Source: DASUSH01 sp050996575
GTDB taxonomy: Bacteria; Actinomycetota; Thermoleophilia; Solirubrobacterales; 70-9
DNA: 24,086 bases
Direction of reading: 5' to 3'
NCBI GenBank assembly: GCA_050996575.1
Contig: JBPCRS010000016.1
Location: 1-24,086 of the forward strand
Positions within the stretch are counted from its first letter, which is position 1. Every line of letters starts with the position of its first letter. Shown here piece after piece: positions 1 through 6,974 of the stretch. The notes under the pieces were generated by a model that made no database searches, was not told where the DNA came from, and was given only the letters and a program-made list of their open reading frames with translations. Both the position numbers and the translations under genes were made by a program.

Positions 1-477
1 CTCGGCCACTGGTGGTCGGAGGGCCCGATCTGGCTCGAGCACGTGCTCGAGCTCGCCCCGGAGCATGGAGTCCGGCTGGTCAATCTCGAGCGCGCCCTCG
101 CCGAGCACGAGCCTGAGCCGCGACAGCTCCGCCCGGCGAGCTGGGGCGAGCGCAAAGACCTCTCGACCTGGGACTCGCCGCCGGTCGCCGATCTCGCCTG
201 GGCCGCCCGCCGGCTCGAGCTCAGGGTCGTGCGCGAACTGGCCGAAAATCGCCTTACGCAGGGGGCCGCGGAACGCGCCGCGCGCGAGCTGCTCGCCGTC
301 CAGGCGAGCGACTGGGCCTTCCTCGATCAGCGTGGTCAGGCGGGCGATTACGCGTTCCAGCGCGCGGTTCAGCACTCGCGCGAGCTGCTCGAGGCCATAG
401 ACTCGGATCTCTCGCCCAACCCGCGGATGCGCAACCTCGCCCCGGACATGAGCCTCGCTCCCCTTCGCGAGCCCTAG
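1..477 (+). CDS. GH57 1,4-alpha-glucan branching enzyme, C-terminal part (5' truncated by window)
   Basis: The frame is open from the first base and begins LGHWWSEGPIWLEHVL, which resembles the 'GHWWxEGPxWL' segment of the C-terminal half of GH57 branching enzymes (DUF1957 type). The visible 158 codons are the end of the catalytic barrel and the helical C-terminal domain (WGERKDLSTWDSP, then LLAVQASDWAFLD). The catalytic Glu and Asp would lie upstream, outside the window. The family makes alpha-1,6 branches in glycogen-like glucans in the cytoplasm. The next gene, 32 bp downstream on the same strand, is a GT4/GT5-like glycosyltransferase, which supports a shared alpha-glucan pathway. Family assignment is fairly sure; substrate is inferred. 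Confidence 0.82.
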   Translation, partial: LGHWWSEGPIWLEHVLELAPEHGVRLVNLERALAEHEPEPRQLRPASWGERKDLSTWDSPPVADLAWAARRLELRVVRELAENRLTQGAAERAARELLAVQASDWAFLDQRGQAGDYAFQRAVQHSRELLEAIDSDLSPNPRMRNLAPDMSLAPLREP

Positions 478-490
478 AAAAACAGTGATC

Positions 491-496
491 TAGGCT
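491..496 (+). promoter_or_regulatory. Putative -10 hexamer TAGGCT before the glycosyltransferase
   Basis: TAGGCT fits TAnnnT and lies 13 nt upstream of the ATG at 510, in the 32-bp gap after the branching enzyme. Initiation about 7 nt downstream would leave a leader of only a few bases. No clear -35 is visible. Confidence 0.35.
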
Positions 497-509
497 CGCG
501 CGCAACCTG

Positions 510-1703
510 ATGCCACGCATCCTGATCCTCTCCTGGGAGTACCCGCCGCTGATCGAGGGCGGCCTCGCCCGTCACGTGCGCAAACTCTCCGAGGCTCTCG
601 TCAGGCAGGGCATTGATGTACACGTCCTAACTCGCGGCGGCATCGACTCGGCCGCCGACGAGGTCGTCGCCGGAGTCCAGATCCATCGCGTGCTCGAGCC
701 GACCCGGCCGCGCGACCTCGGCGAGTTCGTCGCCTGGGTCGAGCGGATGAACTCCGACATGCTCGCCGCCGGGGTCGAGCTCGGTGATCGCTTCGACTTC
801 GACCTCGTCCACGGCCACGATTGGCTCGTCGCCGCCGCCTGCGACCACCTCGCCCGCCGCTTCCGAGCGCCGCTGGTGACGACGATCCACGCCACCGAGC
901 ACGGCCGCCACCAAGGCTGGGTCGACAAGCATCCGCAGGCCTACATCCACGGCGTCGAGCGCTGGATCTCGAACCGCTCCGACCGCGTTGTCGTCTGCTC
1001 CTATTACATGCGCGAGCAGATCGCCGACATCTTTGACGTCGAGGAGCGTCGGGTCGAGGTGATCTGGAACGGAATCGACCCCGAGGAGCTCGCCGGGCAG
1101 GACCCCGACGCGCTGGCTGCGCTCCGTCGCGAGTTCGCTGCTCCCGACCAGAAGCTCGTCCTGCTGATTGGCCGGCTCGTCTACGAGAAGGGATTTCAGG
1201 ATGCGCTCGAGGCAATGCCCGAGCTGGTTTCGCGCGTTCCCGGGACGCGCTTCCTCGTCGCCGGGTCGGGGACCCACGAGTCCGAGCTTCGGCGCCAAGC
1301 GGACGACCTCGGCCTGATGGAGCACGGGACCTTTCTCGGCTGGATCGGCGATGACGTCCTGCACTCGCTCTACCGGATCGCCGACCTGACGATCGTGCCC
1401 TCGATTTATGAGCCGTTCGGGCTCGTCGCGCTCGAGGCGATGGCTTCGGGCTGCCTCTGCATCGCCGCCGACACCGGTGGCCTGCGCGAGGTCGTCCCCC
1501 ACGACGAGGCCGGCCTGCGCTTCCCGGCCCGCGACCCCGAGGCGATGGTCGAGGTCGCCGAGCGCGTGCTCGCCGACGATGAGCTCGGCCGCAGGCTCGT
1601 CACCGACGCCCACGCGCACGTCCGCCGCTTCGACTGGGACGCCGTCGCCGAGCGCACCGCGGCCGTCTACGCCGACCTCGTCGGCGTCCCCGCTCAGCGC
1701 TAA
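510..1703 (+). CDS. GT4-family glycosyltransferase, glycogen-synthase-like
   Basis: A 397-residue two-domain GT-B glycosyltransferase. The N-terminus MPRILILSWEYPPLIEGGLA is the donor/acceptor loop typical of GT4/GT5 glucan synthases (cf. KxGGL in GlgA). VHGHDWLVA follows near residue 100. The C-terminal half has IGRLVYEKGFQ and the E-x7-E nucleotide-sugar motif in EPFGLVALEAMASG. It most likely transfers glucose from a nucleotide sugar to an alpha-glucan, partnered with the upstream GH57 enzyme; another hexose acceptor cannot be excluded. No Shine-Dalgarno is seen. A TAGGCT hexamer lies 13 nt before the ATG, so the leader would be very short. The stop codon touches an inverted repeat shared with the convergent gene. 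Confidence 0.85.
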   Translation: MPRILILSWEYPPLIEGGLARHVRKLSEALVRQGIDVHVLTRGGIDSAADEVVAGVQIHRVLEPTRPRDLGEFVAWVERMNSDMLAAGVELGDRFDFDLVHGHDWLVAAACDHLARRFRAPLVTTIHATEHGRHQGWVDKHPQAYIHGVERWISNRSDRVVVCSYYMREQIADIFDVEERRVEVIWNGIDPEELAGQDPDALAALRREFAAPDQKLVLLIGRLVYEKGFQDALEAMPELVSRVPGTRFLVAGSGTHESELRRQADDLGLMEHGTFLGWIGDDVLHSLYRIADLTIVPSIYEPFGLVALEAMASGCLCIAADTGGLREVVPHDEAGLRFPARDPEAMVEVAERVLADDELGRRLVTDAHAHVRRFDWDAVAERTAAVYADLVGVPAQR

Positions 1704-1720
1704 AACCTAAGTGACTTTCA

Positions 1721-1743
1721 CTAAAGGTGCCAGGCACCTTTAG
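1721..1743. repeat. Perfect 11-bp palindrome between convergent genes (REP-like or bidirectional terminator)
   Basis: CTAAAGGTGCC, one central A, then GGCACCTTTAG is a perfect inverted repeat. An outer pair, AAACCTAA (1703-1710) and TTAGGTTT (1740-1747), can also base-pair, so two competing stems are possible. The element fills the gap between convergent stop codons at 1701-1703 and 1740-1742 and contains the second. AAAGGTGCC/GGCACCTTT resembles short palindromes I recall as dispersed, REP-like sequences in many bacterial genomes. A bidirectional terminator is the simpler reading, though there is no long T tract. Confidence 0.6.
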
Positions 1744-2471
1744 GTTTGGCGTGTGGCTTCGCGGTTGCGCTGGCCCGGGCCGGCGGGCCGGGCCGGGTCG
1801 GCGGCGCCCTCGGAGTCTGGGGCGGGGGGCGGGATCGGGGCGGGGTGGGGGTCAATCGGGTCAGGCCAGGCAAGCTCGGAGGGCGCCTCGCGCATCCGGA
1901 TCACCTTCGCCGGCACGCCGCCGACGATCGCGTTCGCCGGCACGTCGCGGGTGACGACCGAGTAGGTCCCGAGGACCGAGTTGTCGCCGACCTTCGAGCC
2001 GCGCAGCACACACGCTCCGTAGCCGACCCAGACGTTCGAGCCGATGTCGACGTCGCGCATGTAGATGCCCTGCAGCCGGATTGGCCGCTCGACCTCGACG
2101 ATGCCGTGGTCGAAGTCGATGAACATCGCCCGGTCCGCGATAACGCACTGCTCACCGATCCGGACGTGGCGGTAGGCGGAGATCGTGCATTCCTGGCCGA
2201 GCACGGTCTTGGCGCCGATGATCACCTCGCCCTCGTGGCAGCGTATTTTCGTCCCGTCGCCGATCCAGGCGAATCGGCCGATCCGCAGCTTCGCCCCCTT
2301 CGCGACCTGGAGTTGCAGGCCCCGGCCGAGGAAAACCGGACCCTCGGTCTCCCAGCGCCAGCCTGCGACGGTCAGATACCGCCGCCACAGGAAGCGGTAG
2401 TAGAGCCGCGCGTACTGCCAGTTGAGCATGCGATGGCGCCGCGCGAAGCGCAGGAAGCGGATCAGTCCCAC
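1740..2471 (-). CDS. Left-handed beta-helix (hexapeptide repeat) acyltransferase
   Basis: A 243-residue protein with an N-terminal basic helix (about 1-40) and then hexapeptide-repeat coils (about 50-200), seen as IGRFAWIGDGTKI, VIIGAKTVLGQECTI, IGSNVWVGYGACVLRGSKVG and IVGGVPAKVI. The last is the usual end of the LacA/WbbJ-like O-acetyltransferase fold. It probably transfers an acetyl or other acyl group to a sugar or envelope glycan; the acceptor cannot be read from sequence. The C-terminal 45 residues are a Pro/Ala-rich tail, likely disordered. The start is GTG, with TAGATT ending 6 nt upstream, so a leaderless mRNA is likely. It is divergent from meaB. Confidence 0.85.
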   Translation of the reverse strand: MGLIRFLRFARRHRMLNWQYARLYYRFLWRRYLTVAGWRWETEGPVFLGRGLQLQVAKGAKLRIGRFAWIGDGTKIRCHEGEVIIGAKTVLGQECTISAYRHVRIGEQCVIADRAMFIDFDHGIVEVERPIRLQGIYMRDVDIGSNVWVGYGACVLRGSKVGDNSVLGTYSVVTRDVPANAIVGGVPAKVIRMREAPSELAWPDPIDPHPAPIPPPAPDSEGAADPARPAGPGQRNREATRQT

Positions 2472-2477
2472 AGGCGC

Positions 2478-2483
2478 AATCTA
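2478..2483 (-). promoter_or_regulatory. Putative -10 hexamer TAGATT for the acyltransferase (leaderless)
   Basis: Read on the minus strand, TAGATT is followed by 6 nt (gcgcct) and the GTG start at 2471, the geometry of a leaderless transcript. It lies in a 47-bp divergent gap and faces the TAGACT box of meaB. Confidence 0.45.
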
Positions 2484-2503
2484 GATCACCGGCGAACGCG
2501 ATC

Positions 2504-2509
2504 TAGACT
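2504..2509 (+). promoter_or_regulatory. Putative -10 hexamer TAGACT for meaB (leaderless)
   Basis: TAGACT ends 9 nt before the ATG at 2519 and no Shine-Dalgarno lies between. With the TAGATT box on the other strand it forms a compact back-to-back promoter pair within 47 bp. Confidence 0.45.
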
Positions 2510-2518
2510 GCGCCGCCC

Positions 2519-3475
2519 ATGCCCGCGACCAAAGACGCCCCGCTCGCTGAACGGCTGATCGCCGGCGACAAGCGTGCGCTTGCTCGTGCGATCACCCTGA
2601 TCGAAAACGGTGACCCCGCGGGCTGGGAGCTGGTCCAGGAGGTATTTCCGCGCACCGGCAAGGCGCGGATCGTTGGCATCACCGGCCCGCCCGGCGTCGG
2701 CAAGAGCACCCTGATCGGGGCACTGACCGGCGAGCTTCGCAAGGCCGAGCATGAGGTCGGCGTGCTCTCGATCGATCCCTCGAGCCCGTTCACCCGCGGT
2801 GCCCTGCTCGGCGACCGGATCCGGCTCTCCGACCACTTCCTCGACGCCGGCGTCTTCATTCGCTCGATGGCCTCGCGCGGCGCCCTGGGCGGGCTCTCCG
2901 AGGCGGCGCTCCAGGCGGCGCTGCTGATGGACGCGTCGGGCAAGGACGACGTCCTGCTCGAGACCGTCGGCGTCGGCCAGGCCGAGATCGACATCGTCGA
3001 CCACGCCGACACGATCGTGCTCGCGCTGATGCCGGGCTCGGGCGACTCGATCCAGGCGCTGAAGGCGGGCGTGATGGAGATCCCCGACGTAATCGTCGTC
3101 AACAAGTCCGATCACCCGCTGACCGAGACGATGATGCGCGAGGTCCGCAACGTGCTTGCGCTCGGCCCCGAGGTCTCCTGGCGCGTCCCGGTCGTCAAGA
3201 CCGAGGCCGTCCGCGGCGAGGGCGTCGCCGACTTGCTCGAGCAGATCGACGCCCATCGCGACCACATCACCGCCGAGGGGACGCTGGAGAAGCGCCGAGC
3301 TCGAAATCTTCGCAGCGAGGTGATCGGGCTCGCCGCGGCAAAGCTTCGCCGCGACCTCGAAGCGCGGGCCTCGGGCGATCCCGAGGTCACCGAAATGCTC
3401 GAGCGCGTCGTCCGCCGCGAGATCGACCCGGCGACCGCGGCGCGGGAGTTGCTAGAACGAGAGACTCATGGTTGA
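2519..3475 (+). CDS. meaB: MeaB/ArgK-family GTPase, chaperone of B12-dependent acyl-CoA mutases
   Basis: A 318-residue G3E-family P-loop GTPase of usual MeaB length. Visible motifs are the P-loop GPPGVGKST (residues 56-64), the MeaB signature DPSSPFTRGALLGDRIRL, the switch region ETVGVGQAE, and the guanine-specificity motif NKSD (195-198). The C-terminal helices after residue 250 fit the dimerisation arm. MeaB gates cobalamin loading and protects mutases of the methylmalonyl-/isobutyryl-CoA family from inactivation. A mutase large subunit lies about 7 kb away at 10677, on the same strand but not in the same operon. The stop overlaps the start of the next gene by 8 nt. Confidence 0.95.
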   Translation: MPATKDAPLAERLIAGDKRALARAITLIENGDPAGWELVQEVFPRTGKARIVGITGPPGVGKSTLIGALTGELRKAEHEVGVLSIDPSSPFTRGALLGDRIRLSDHFLDAGVFIRSMASRGALGGLSEAALQAALLMDASGKDDVLLETVGVGQAEIDIVDHADTIVLALMPGSGDSIQALKAGVMEIPDVIVVNKSDHPLTETMMREVRNVLALGPEVSWRVPVVKTEAVRGEGVADLLEQIDAHRDHITAEGTLEKRRARNLRSEVIGLAAAKLRRDLEARASGDPEVTEMLERVVRREIDPATAARELLERETHG

Positions 3476-3884
3476 GGAAACGAGCAGCGAAACCGAGCTG
3501 CCTGGCACCGACGAGGCGCTTGGCTGGACTGGGGCGAAGCTCGACGAGATCAGCGGCAGCGCGATCGGTCGCGTCGAAGGCGTCCTCGTCGACGCCGAGA
3601 GCGGCGATCCGAAATGGCTGCTCGTCCGCATGGGCCGCTTCGGCCACCACTCGGCGCTGCCGTTCTCGCATGTCGTCGCCGGGATCGGCCGGGTCTGGGC
3701 GCCGTACGATCGCGACATGGTCCGCGAGGCGCCCCGGATCGACGCCGGCCAACCGCTGAGCCGCGAGCGCGAGCTCGAGCTCTGCGGCTTCTACGGGATC
3801 GGCGAGGGGACGGGCAGGGGGGCGGAGATCGCACCCCGCCCCGAGGGCGCCGTAACCGCCAAGCCCGCGCTTCCGCCGACTTAG
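3468..3884 (+). CDS. PRC-barrel domain protein
   Basis: A 138-residue protein with one PRC-barrel-like domain at about residues 18-85 (LDEISGSAIGRVEGVLVDAESGDPKWLLVRMG, in pieces), followed by HHSALPFSHVV and a low-complexity Pro/Ala tail. PRC barrels occur in RimM and in stress or photosynthetic proteins as protein-interaction modules; there is no enzymatic motif here. The ATG overlaps the end of meaB by 8 nt, so translation is probably coupled. A TAGAAC box 9 nt upstream, inside meaB, could also drive it alone. Function is unknown; co-transcription with meaB is inferred. Confidence 0.75.
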   Translation: MVEETSSETELPGTDEALGWTGAKLDEISGSAIGRVEGVLVDAESGDPKWLLVRMGRFGHHSALPFSHVVAGIGRVWAPYDRDMVREAPRIDAGQPLSRERELELCGFYGIGEGTGRGAEIAPRPEGAVTAKPALPPT

Positions 3885-4219
3885 CCGTAGACGACCGACC
3901 TAGATCTGCGGACGCGCCTGACCCAATAGGTAGTTCTCGGACTGCGCGAGGGCAAGCGGCCCGGCGAGTCCTGAGGACTGCGGCGGCTGCGCGCGACGCC
4001 TGCGTGGCGGCGCCGAATCCCAGTGCTCACAGCCGGTGAAGGCCGCGTCCAGCTTGCGTGCCATCGCTGCCCTTCGGCGTGGTCCCGTTCCCGATTCCAT
4101 GCGGTCTCTCTCCTCGTAGGACGGCCTGCGCGGAAGAACATACGGACGCCGCCGGTCGAATCAACGGCAGGGCCCCGGAATAGGGCGCAAATTGGGGCTT
4201 CGGGGCTCTCCCGTGGGGT
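3885..4219. other. 335-bp interval without a firm gene
   Basis: This lies between the PRC-barrel stop and the stop of the acyl-CoA dehydrogenase, whose gene converges on it. It has no clear RNA gene or strong terminator. Base composition is slightly less GC-rich near 4090-4200 than the flanks. The only candidate inside is a 66-codon minus-strand reading frame (3900-4100), listed separately with low confidence. Confidence 0.6.
3900..4100 (-). CDS. Possible small protein of unknown function (66 aa)
   Basis: A minus-strand frame starting MESGTGPRRRAAMARKLDAA and ending ENYLLGQARPQI, with a basic, Arg/Pro-rich middle. I recognise no family. In favour: GAGGAG-type purines sit about 9 nt before the ATG, and a second in-frame ATG at residue 13 also has a purine stretch before it. 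Against: third-codon-position GC is clearly lower than in neighbouring genes, and low-complexity Arg/Pro/Ala frames arise by chance in GC-rich DNA. It could be spurious. Confidence 0.22.
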   Translation of the reverse strand: MESGTGPRRRAAMARKLDAAFTGCEHWDSAPPRRRRAQPPQSSGLAGPLALAQSENYLLGQARPQI

Positions 4220-5353
4220 TTAGCAGCCGAGCTGGCGGGCGATCACCATCTGCTGGACCTCGTCGGTGCCCTCGCCGATCGTGAGGATCTTCGCGTCGCG
4301 GTAGAAGCGGCAGACCGGGTATTCCTCGATATAGCCATAGCCGCCGTGGATCTGCACGGCCTCCTCGCTCGCCCGCACCGCGAGCCGGCCGGTCTTCAGC
4401 TTCGCCTGGGCCGCGGTCAGGGTGAAGTTCTGGCCGCGGTCCTTTTCGATCGCCGCCCGGTAGGTGAGCAGCCGAGCGGCCTCGATCTCGGTCGAGATAT
4501 CGGCGATCTTCGCCTGGATCGCCTGGAACTTCGAGATCGGCTTACCGAACGCGCGCCGCTCCTTCGCATAGGAGATCGCCTCGTCGAGCGCCCCCTGGGC
4601 CAGCCCGATGCCCATCGCGGCGACGCCGATCCGGCCGCCGTCGAGGATCTGCAGAAATTGCTTGAAGCCGTCCCCGCGGCGGCCGAGCAAAGCGCCCTCG
4701 GGGACGCGGCATTCGGCGAAGCTGAGCGGGCGCGTGTCGGAGGCGTTCCAACCCATCTTCCGATAGGGCTCGCCGGGCTCGTAGCCGGGCGTACCGTTGG
4801 CGACGATCAGGTTCGAGATCTCGTCGTCGCCGGTCTTCGCCGTGATCGTCACGCAGCCCGAGATATTGGTGCCGGCGTTGGTGATGAATTGCTTCGTGCC
4901 GTCGATCTCCCACTCGCCGTCGTCGAGCGTTGCGCGGGTACGGGTGTTGCCGGCGTCGGAGCCGGCCTCGGGCTCGGTCAGGCCGAATGCGGCGAGCTTT
5001 CGCCCGGCGCAGAGCTCGGGCAGCCACTCCTCCTTTTGCTCGCGGGTGCCCCAGAGGTGGATCGGCATCGTCCCGAGCGAGGTGTGGGCGGCCATCGTGA
5101 TCGCTACCGAGGAGTCGATCCGGGCGAGCTCCTCGACGGCGATCGCGTAGGAGAGCGTGTCGGCGCCGCCGCCGCCGAACTCCTCGTCGAACGGGATCCC
5201 CATCCGCCCGAGCTCGCCGAGCTTGCCGATCAGCTCGTAGGGGAAGCTCTTCGTGCGGTCGAGCTCCTCGGCGACGGGCGCCACCTCCGAGCGGGCGAAA
5301 TCGCGAACGGTGTCGCGGATCAGCCGCTGCTCGTCGGTGAGGTCGAAGTCCAC
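4220..5353 (-). CDS. Acyl-CoA dehydrogenase
   Basis: A 377-residue FAD-dependent acyl-CoA dehydrogenase of normal length. It shows the N-terminal helical domain, the FAD/substrate signature FGLTEPEAGSDAGNTRTRA near residue 130, FITNAG, and the C-terminal IHGGYGYIEEYPVCR followed by IGEGTDEVQ. Glu361 in that last motif is at the position of the catalytic base of short-chain enzymes (SCAD Glu368). It oxidises an acyl-CoA to the enoyl-CoA and passes electrons to ETF. The short-chain/branched-chain group is likely, but exact chain length cannot be assigned. The start is GTG, with TACCCT ending 8 nt upstream. The aminopeptidase lies upstream on the same strand, 87 bp away. Confidence 0.93.
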   Translation of the reverse strand: MDFDLTDEQRLIRDTVRDFARSEVAPVAEELDRTKSFPYELIGKLGELGRMGIPFDEEFGGGGADTLSYAIAVEELARIDSSVAITMAAHTSLGTMPIHLWGTREQKEEWLPELCAGRKLAAFGLTEPEAGSDAGNTRTRATLDDGEWEIDGTKQFITNAGTNISGCVTITAKTGDDEISNLIVANGTPGYEPGEPYRKMGWNASDTRPLSFAECRVPEGALLGRRGDGFKQFLQILDGGRIGVAAMGIGLAQGALDEAISYAKERRAFGKPISKFQAIQAKIADISTEIEAARLLTYRAAIEKDRGQNFTLTAAQAKLKTGRLAVRASEEAVQIHGGYGYIEEYPVCRFYRDAKILTIGEGTDEVQQMVIARQLGC

Positions 5354-5361
5354 GGCGGGGG

Positions 5362-5367
5362 AGGGTA
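5362..5367 (-). promoter_or_regulatory. Putative -10 hexamer TACCCT for acyl-CoA dehydrogenase (leaderless)
   Basis: On the minus strand TACCCT is followed by 8 nt and the GTG start at 5353. The intervening bases are almost all C, so no ribosome binding site is possible there, supporting a leaderless start. Confidence 0.4.
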
Positions 5368-5440
5368 GTAGCGCTCTGCGCGCGACGCGTGTGGCATTGG
5401 CCTCGAAAGTCGGCGTGGGTCGAGCCCCCCCGTGAGGTTC

Positions 5441-6880
5441 TTAGGAGGAGGCGATATCGCCGGCCAACTCGACGAGCAGCCGAACGCCGTATCCGGTCGC
5501 GCCCTTGCCGACGTATTCGCGACCGACGTCCCAGGCGGTGCCGGCGATGTCGAGGTGGGCCCAGGCGGTCTCGTCGACGAACTCCTCGAGGAATGAGGCG
5601 GCGTAGATCGTTCCCGCCTTTCGCTTCTCGGACGCGTTGGTCAGGTCGGCGACGGAGCCCTTGGTCAGCTCCTTGTATTCGGGGTGGAGCGGCAGCCTCC
5701 AGGCGAGCTCCCCGGTCGCCTCCCCGGCCAGGCGCACACGCTCGGCCCAGTCGTCGTCGTTCGAGATCAGCGCGGCGTATGTCGAGCCCAGCGCGACGAG
5801 CACCGCTCCGGTCAGAGTCGCCAGGTCGACGATCCGCTCGGCGCCGAGCTCGACGCAGTAGGCGAGGGCGTCGGCGAGGATCAGCCGGCCCTCGGCGTCG
5901 GTGTTGTTGACCTCGACCGTCTTGCCGCCCAGTTGGGTGATGATGTCGCCCGGCTTGACCGCGTGGCCCGAGGGCATGTTCTCGGTCGAGGGGATCACCG
6001 AGATCAGCTCGAGCCCGAGCCCGAGTTCGGCGATCGCTGCGGTCGCCTCGAGCACCGCGGCACCGCCCGACATGTCCATCTTCATCTCCTGCATCCGCGC
6101 CGAGGGCTTGATCGAGATTCCGCCGGTGTCGAAGGTGACCGCCTTGCCGACGAAGCCGAGCGGTGCGCCGCCGCCACCGCCGCTGTAGCGGATGACGATC
6201 AGCGCCGGCTCCTCATCGGAGCCCTTCGAGACGGCCTCGAGCCCGCCCATGCCGAGTCGCTTGAAGTCCTCGCGGCCGAGCACCTCGACCGCGACCGAAT
6301 CGTGGGCGTCGGCGAGCTCGCGGGCACGGTCGGCGAGGAATGTCGGAGTGGCGACGTTCGAGGGCAGGTTCTGGAGCTCGCGGGCCCGGTTCGCCGCCGC
6401 CGAGGCGACCCCGGCGACCTCCGCTGCGGAGGAGACGTCGTCCGCGCTGAGCAGCTCGAGGCTCTCGATCTCGCCGTCCTCGTCCTCCTCGTCGTCGCTG
6501 GTGAGAAACCGATCGAACCGGTAGGCGGCGAGCTCGGTCCCCTCGACCAAGGCCGCGGCGATCGCGGCGGCGTCGCCGGCGTTGGGCAGCGCCCAGGCGA
6601 GCGATGAAGCCTCGAGGCGACGCGCCTGGCGGACCGCGAGGGCAGCGGCGACGCGGGCTCGCTCAGGGGTCAGGTCGTCACGCTTTCCAAGGCCCACCGC
6701 GAGCACGTGCCGAGGCGAGCCCGGGTGAAGCAGTGCGAGCTTCCTGAAGCCGCCGCGGGCGTCGTCGGCGCCCGGCGCCCCAGCGAAGGCTTCGGGCAGA
6801 TCCTCATCCTCGAAGAGTCCGACGCAGACCAACTCGGCGGCGGCCTCGGAAGGATCTATGTCGGTAACCGTTATCTGCAT
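5441..6880 (-). CDS. pepA: Leucyl aminopeptidase, M17 family
   Basis: A 479-residue cytosol aminopeptidase with the N-terminal macro-like domain (about 1-150) and a C-terminal catalytic domain. All active-site elements are visible: GKAVTFDTGGISIKP (metal-binding Lys and Asp, catalytic Lys), MKMDMSGG (metal Asp) and the family signature NTDAEGRL near residues 325-332 (Asp, Glu and catalytic Arg). It removes N-terminal amino acids from peptides in the cytoplasm as a two-metal hexamer, and would fit downstream of the peptide importer at 14336-20134, though they are not linked. An acidic insert (DDEEDEDGEIES) sits near residue 130. No Shine-Dalgarno or TAnnnT box is obvious at this start. It is divergent from the thiolase. 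Confidence 0.95.
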   Translation of the reverse strand: MQITVTDIDPSEAAAELVCVGLFEDEDLPEAFAGAPGADDARGGFRKLALLHPGSPRHVLAVGLGKRDDLTPERARVAAALAVRQARRLEASSLAWALPNAGDAAAIAAALVEGTELAAYRFDRFLTSDDEEDEDGEIESLELLSADDVSSAAEVAGVASAAANRARELQNLPSNVATPTFLADRARELADAHDSVAVEVLGREDFKRLGMGGLEAVSKGSDEEPALIVIRYSGGGGGAPLGFVGKAVTFDTGGISIKPSARMQEMKMDMSGGAAVLEATAAIAELGLGLELISVIPSTENMPSGHAVKPGDIITQLGGKTVEVNNTDAEGRLILADALAYCVELGAERIVDLATLTGAVLVALGSTYAALISNDDDWAERVRLAGEATGELAWRLPLHPEYKELTKGSVADLTNASEKRKAGTIYAASFLEEFVDETAWAHLDIAGTAWDVGREYVGKGATGYGVRLLVELAGDIASS

Positions 6881-6962
6881 GCGCCCTGTCTCGGCAGCCG
6901 CGTCAGCGCGGCGAGAAATGGAGGCCTTGTTCTAGCATCGGCATACTGAACCACCCTCTTTA

Positions 6963-6969
6963 AGAAAGG
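6963..6969 (+). promoter_or_regulatory. Ribosome binding site of the thiolase
   Basis: AGAAAGG lies 5 nt upstream of the ATG at 6975 and fixes that start. A TAGCAT hexamer at 6933-6938 and CATACT at 6942-6947 are possible -10 elements for this leadered transcript. Confidence 0.5.
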
Positions 6970-6974
6970 CCCGC

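Noticed and set aside
4346..5368. Long plus-strand frame opposite the acyl-CoA dehydrogenase
   Set aside because: It lies fully antisense to a conserved enzyme and has no recognisable domain or start signal.
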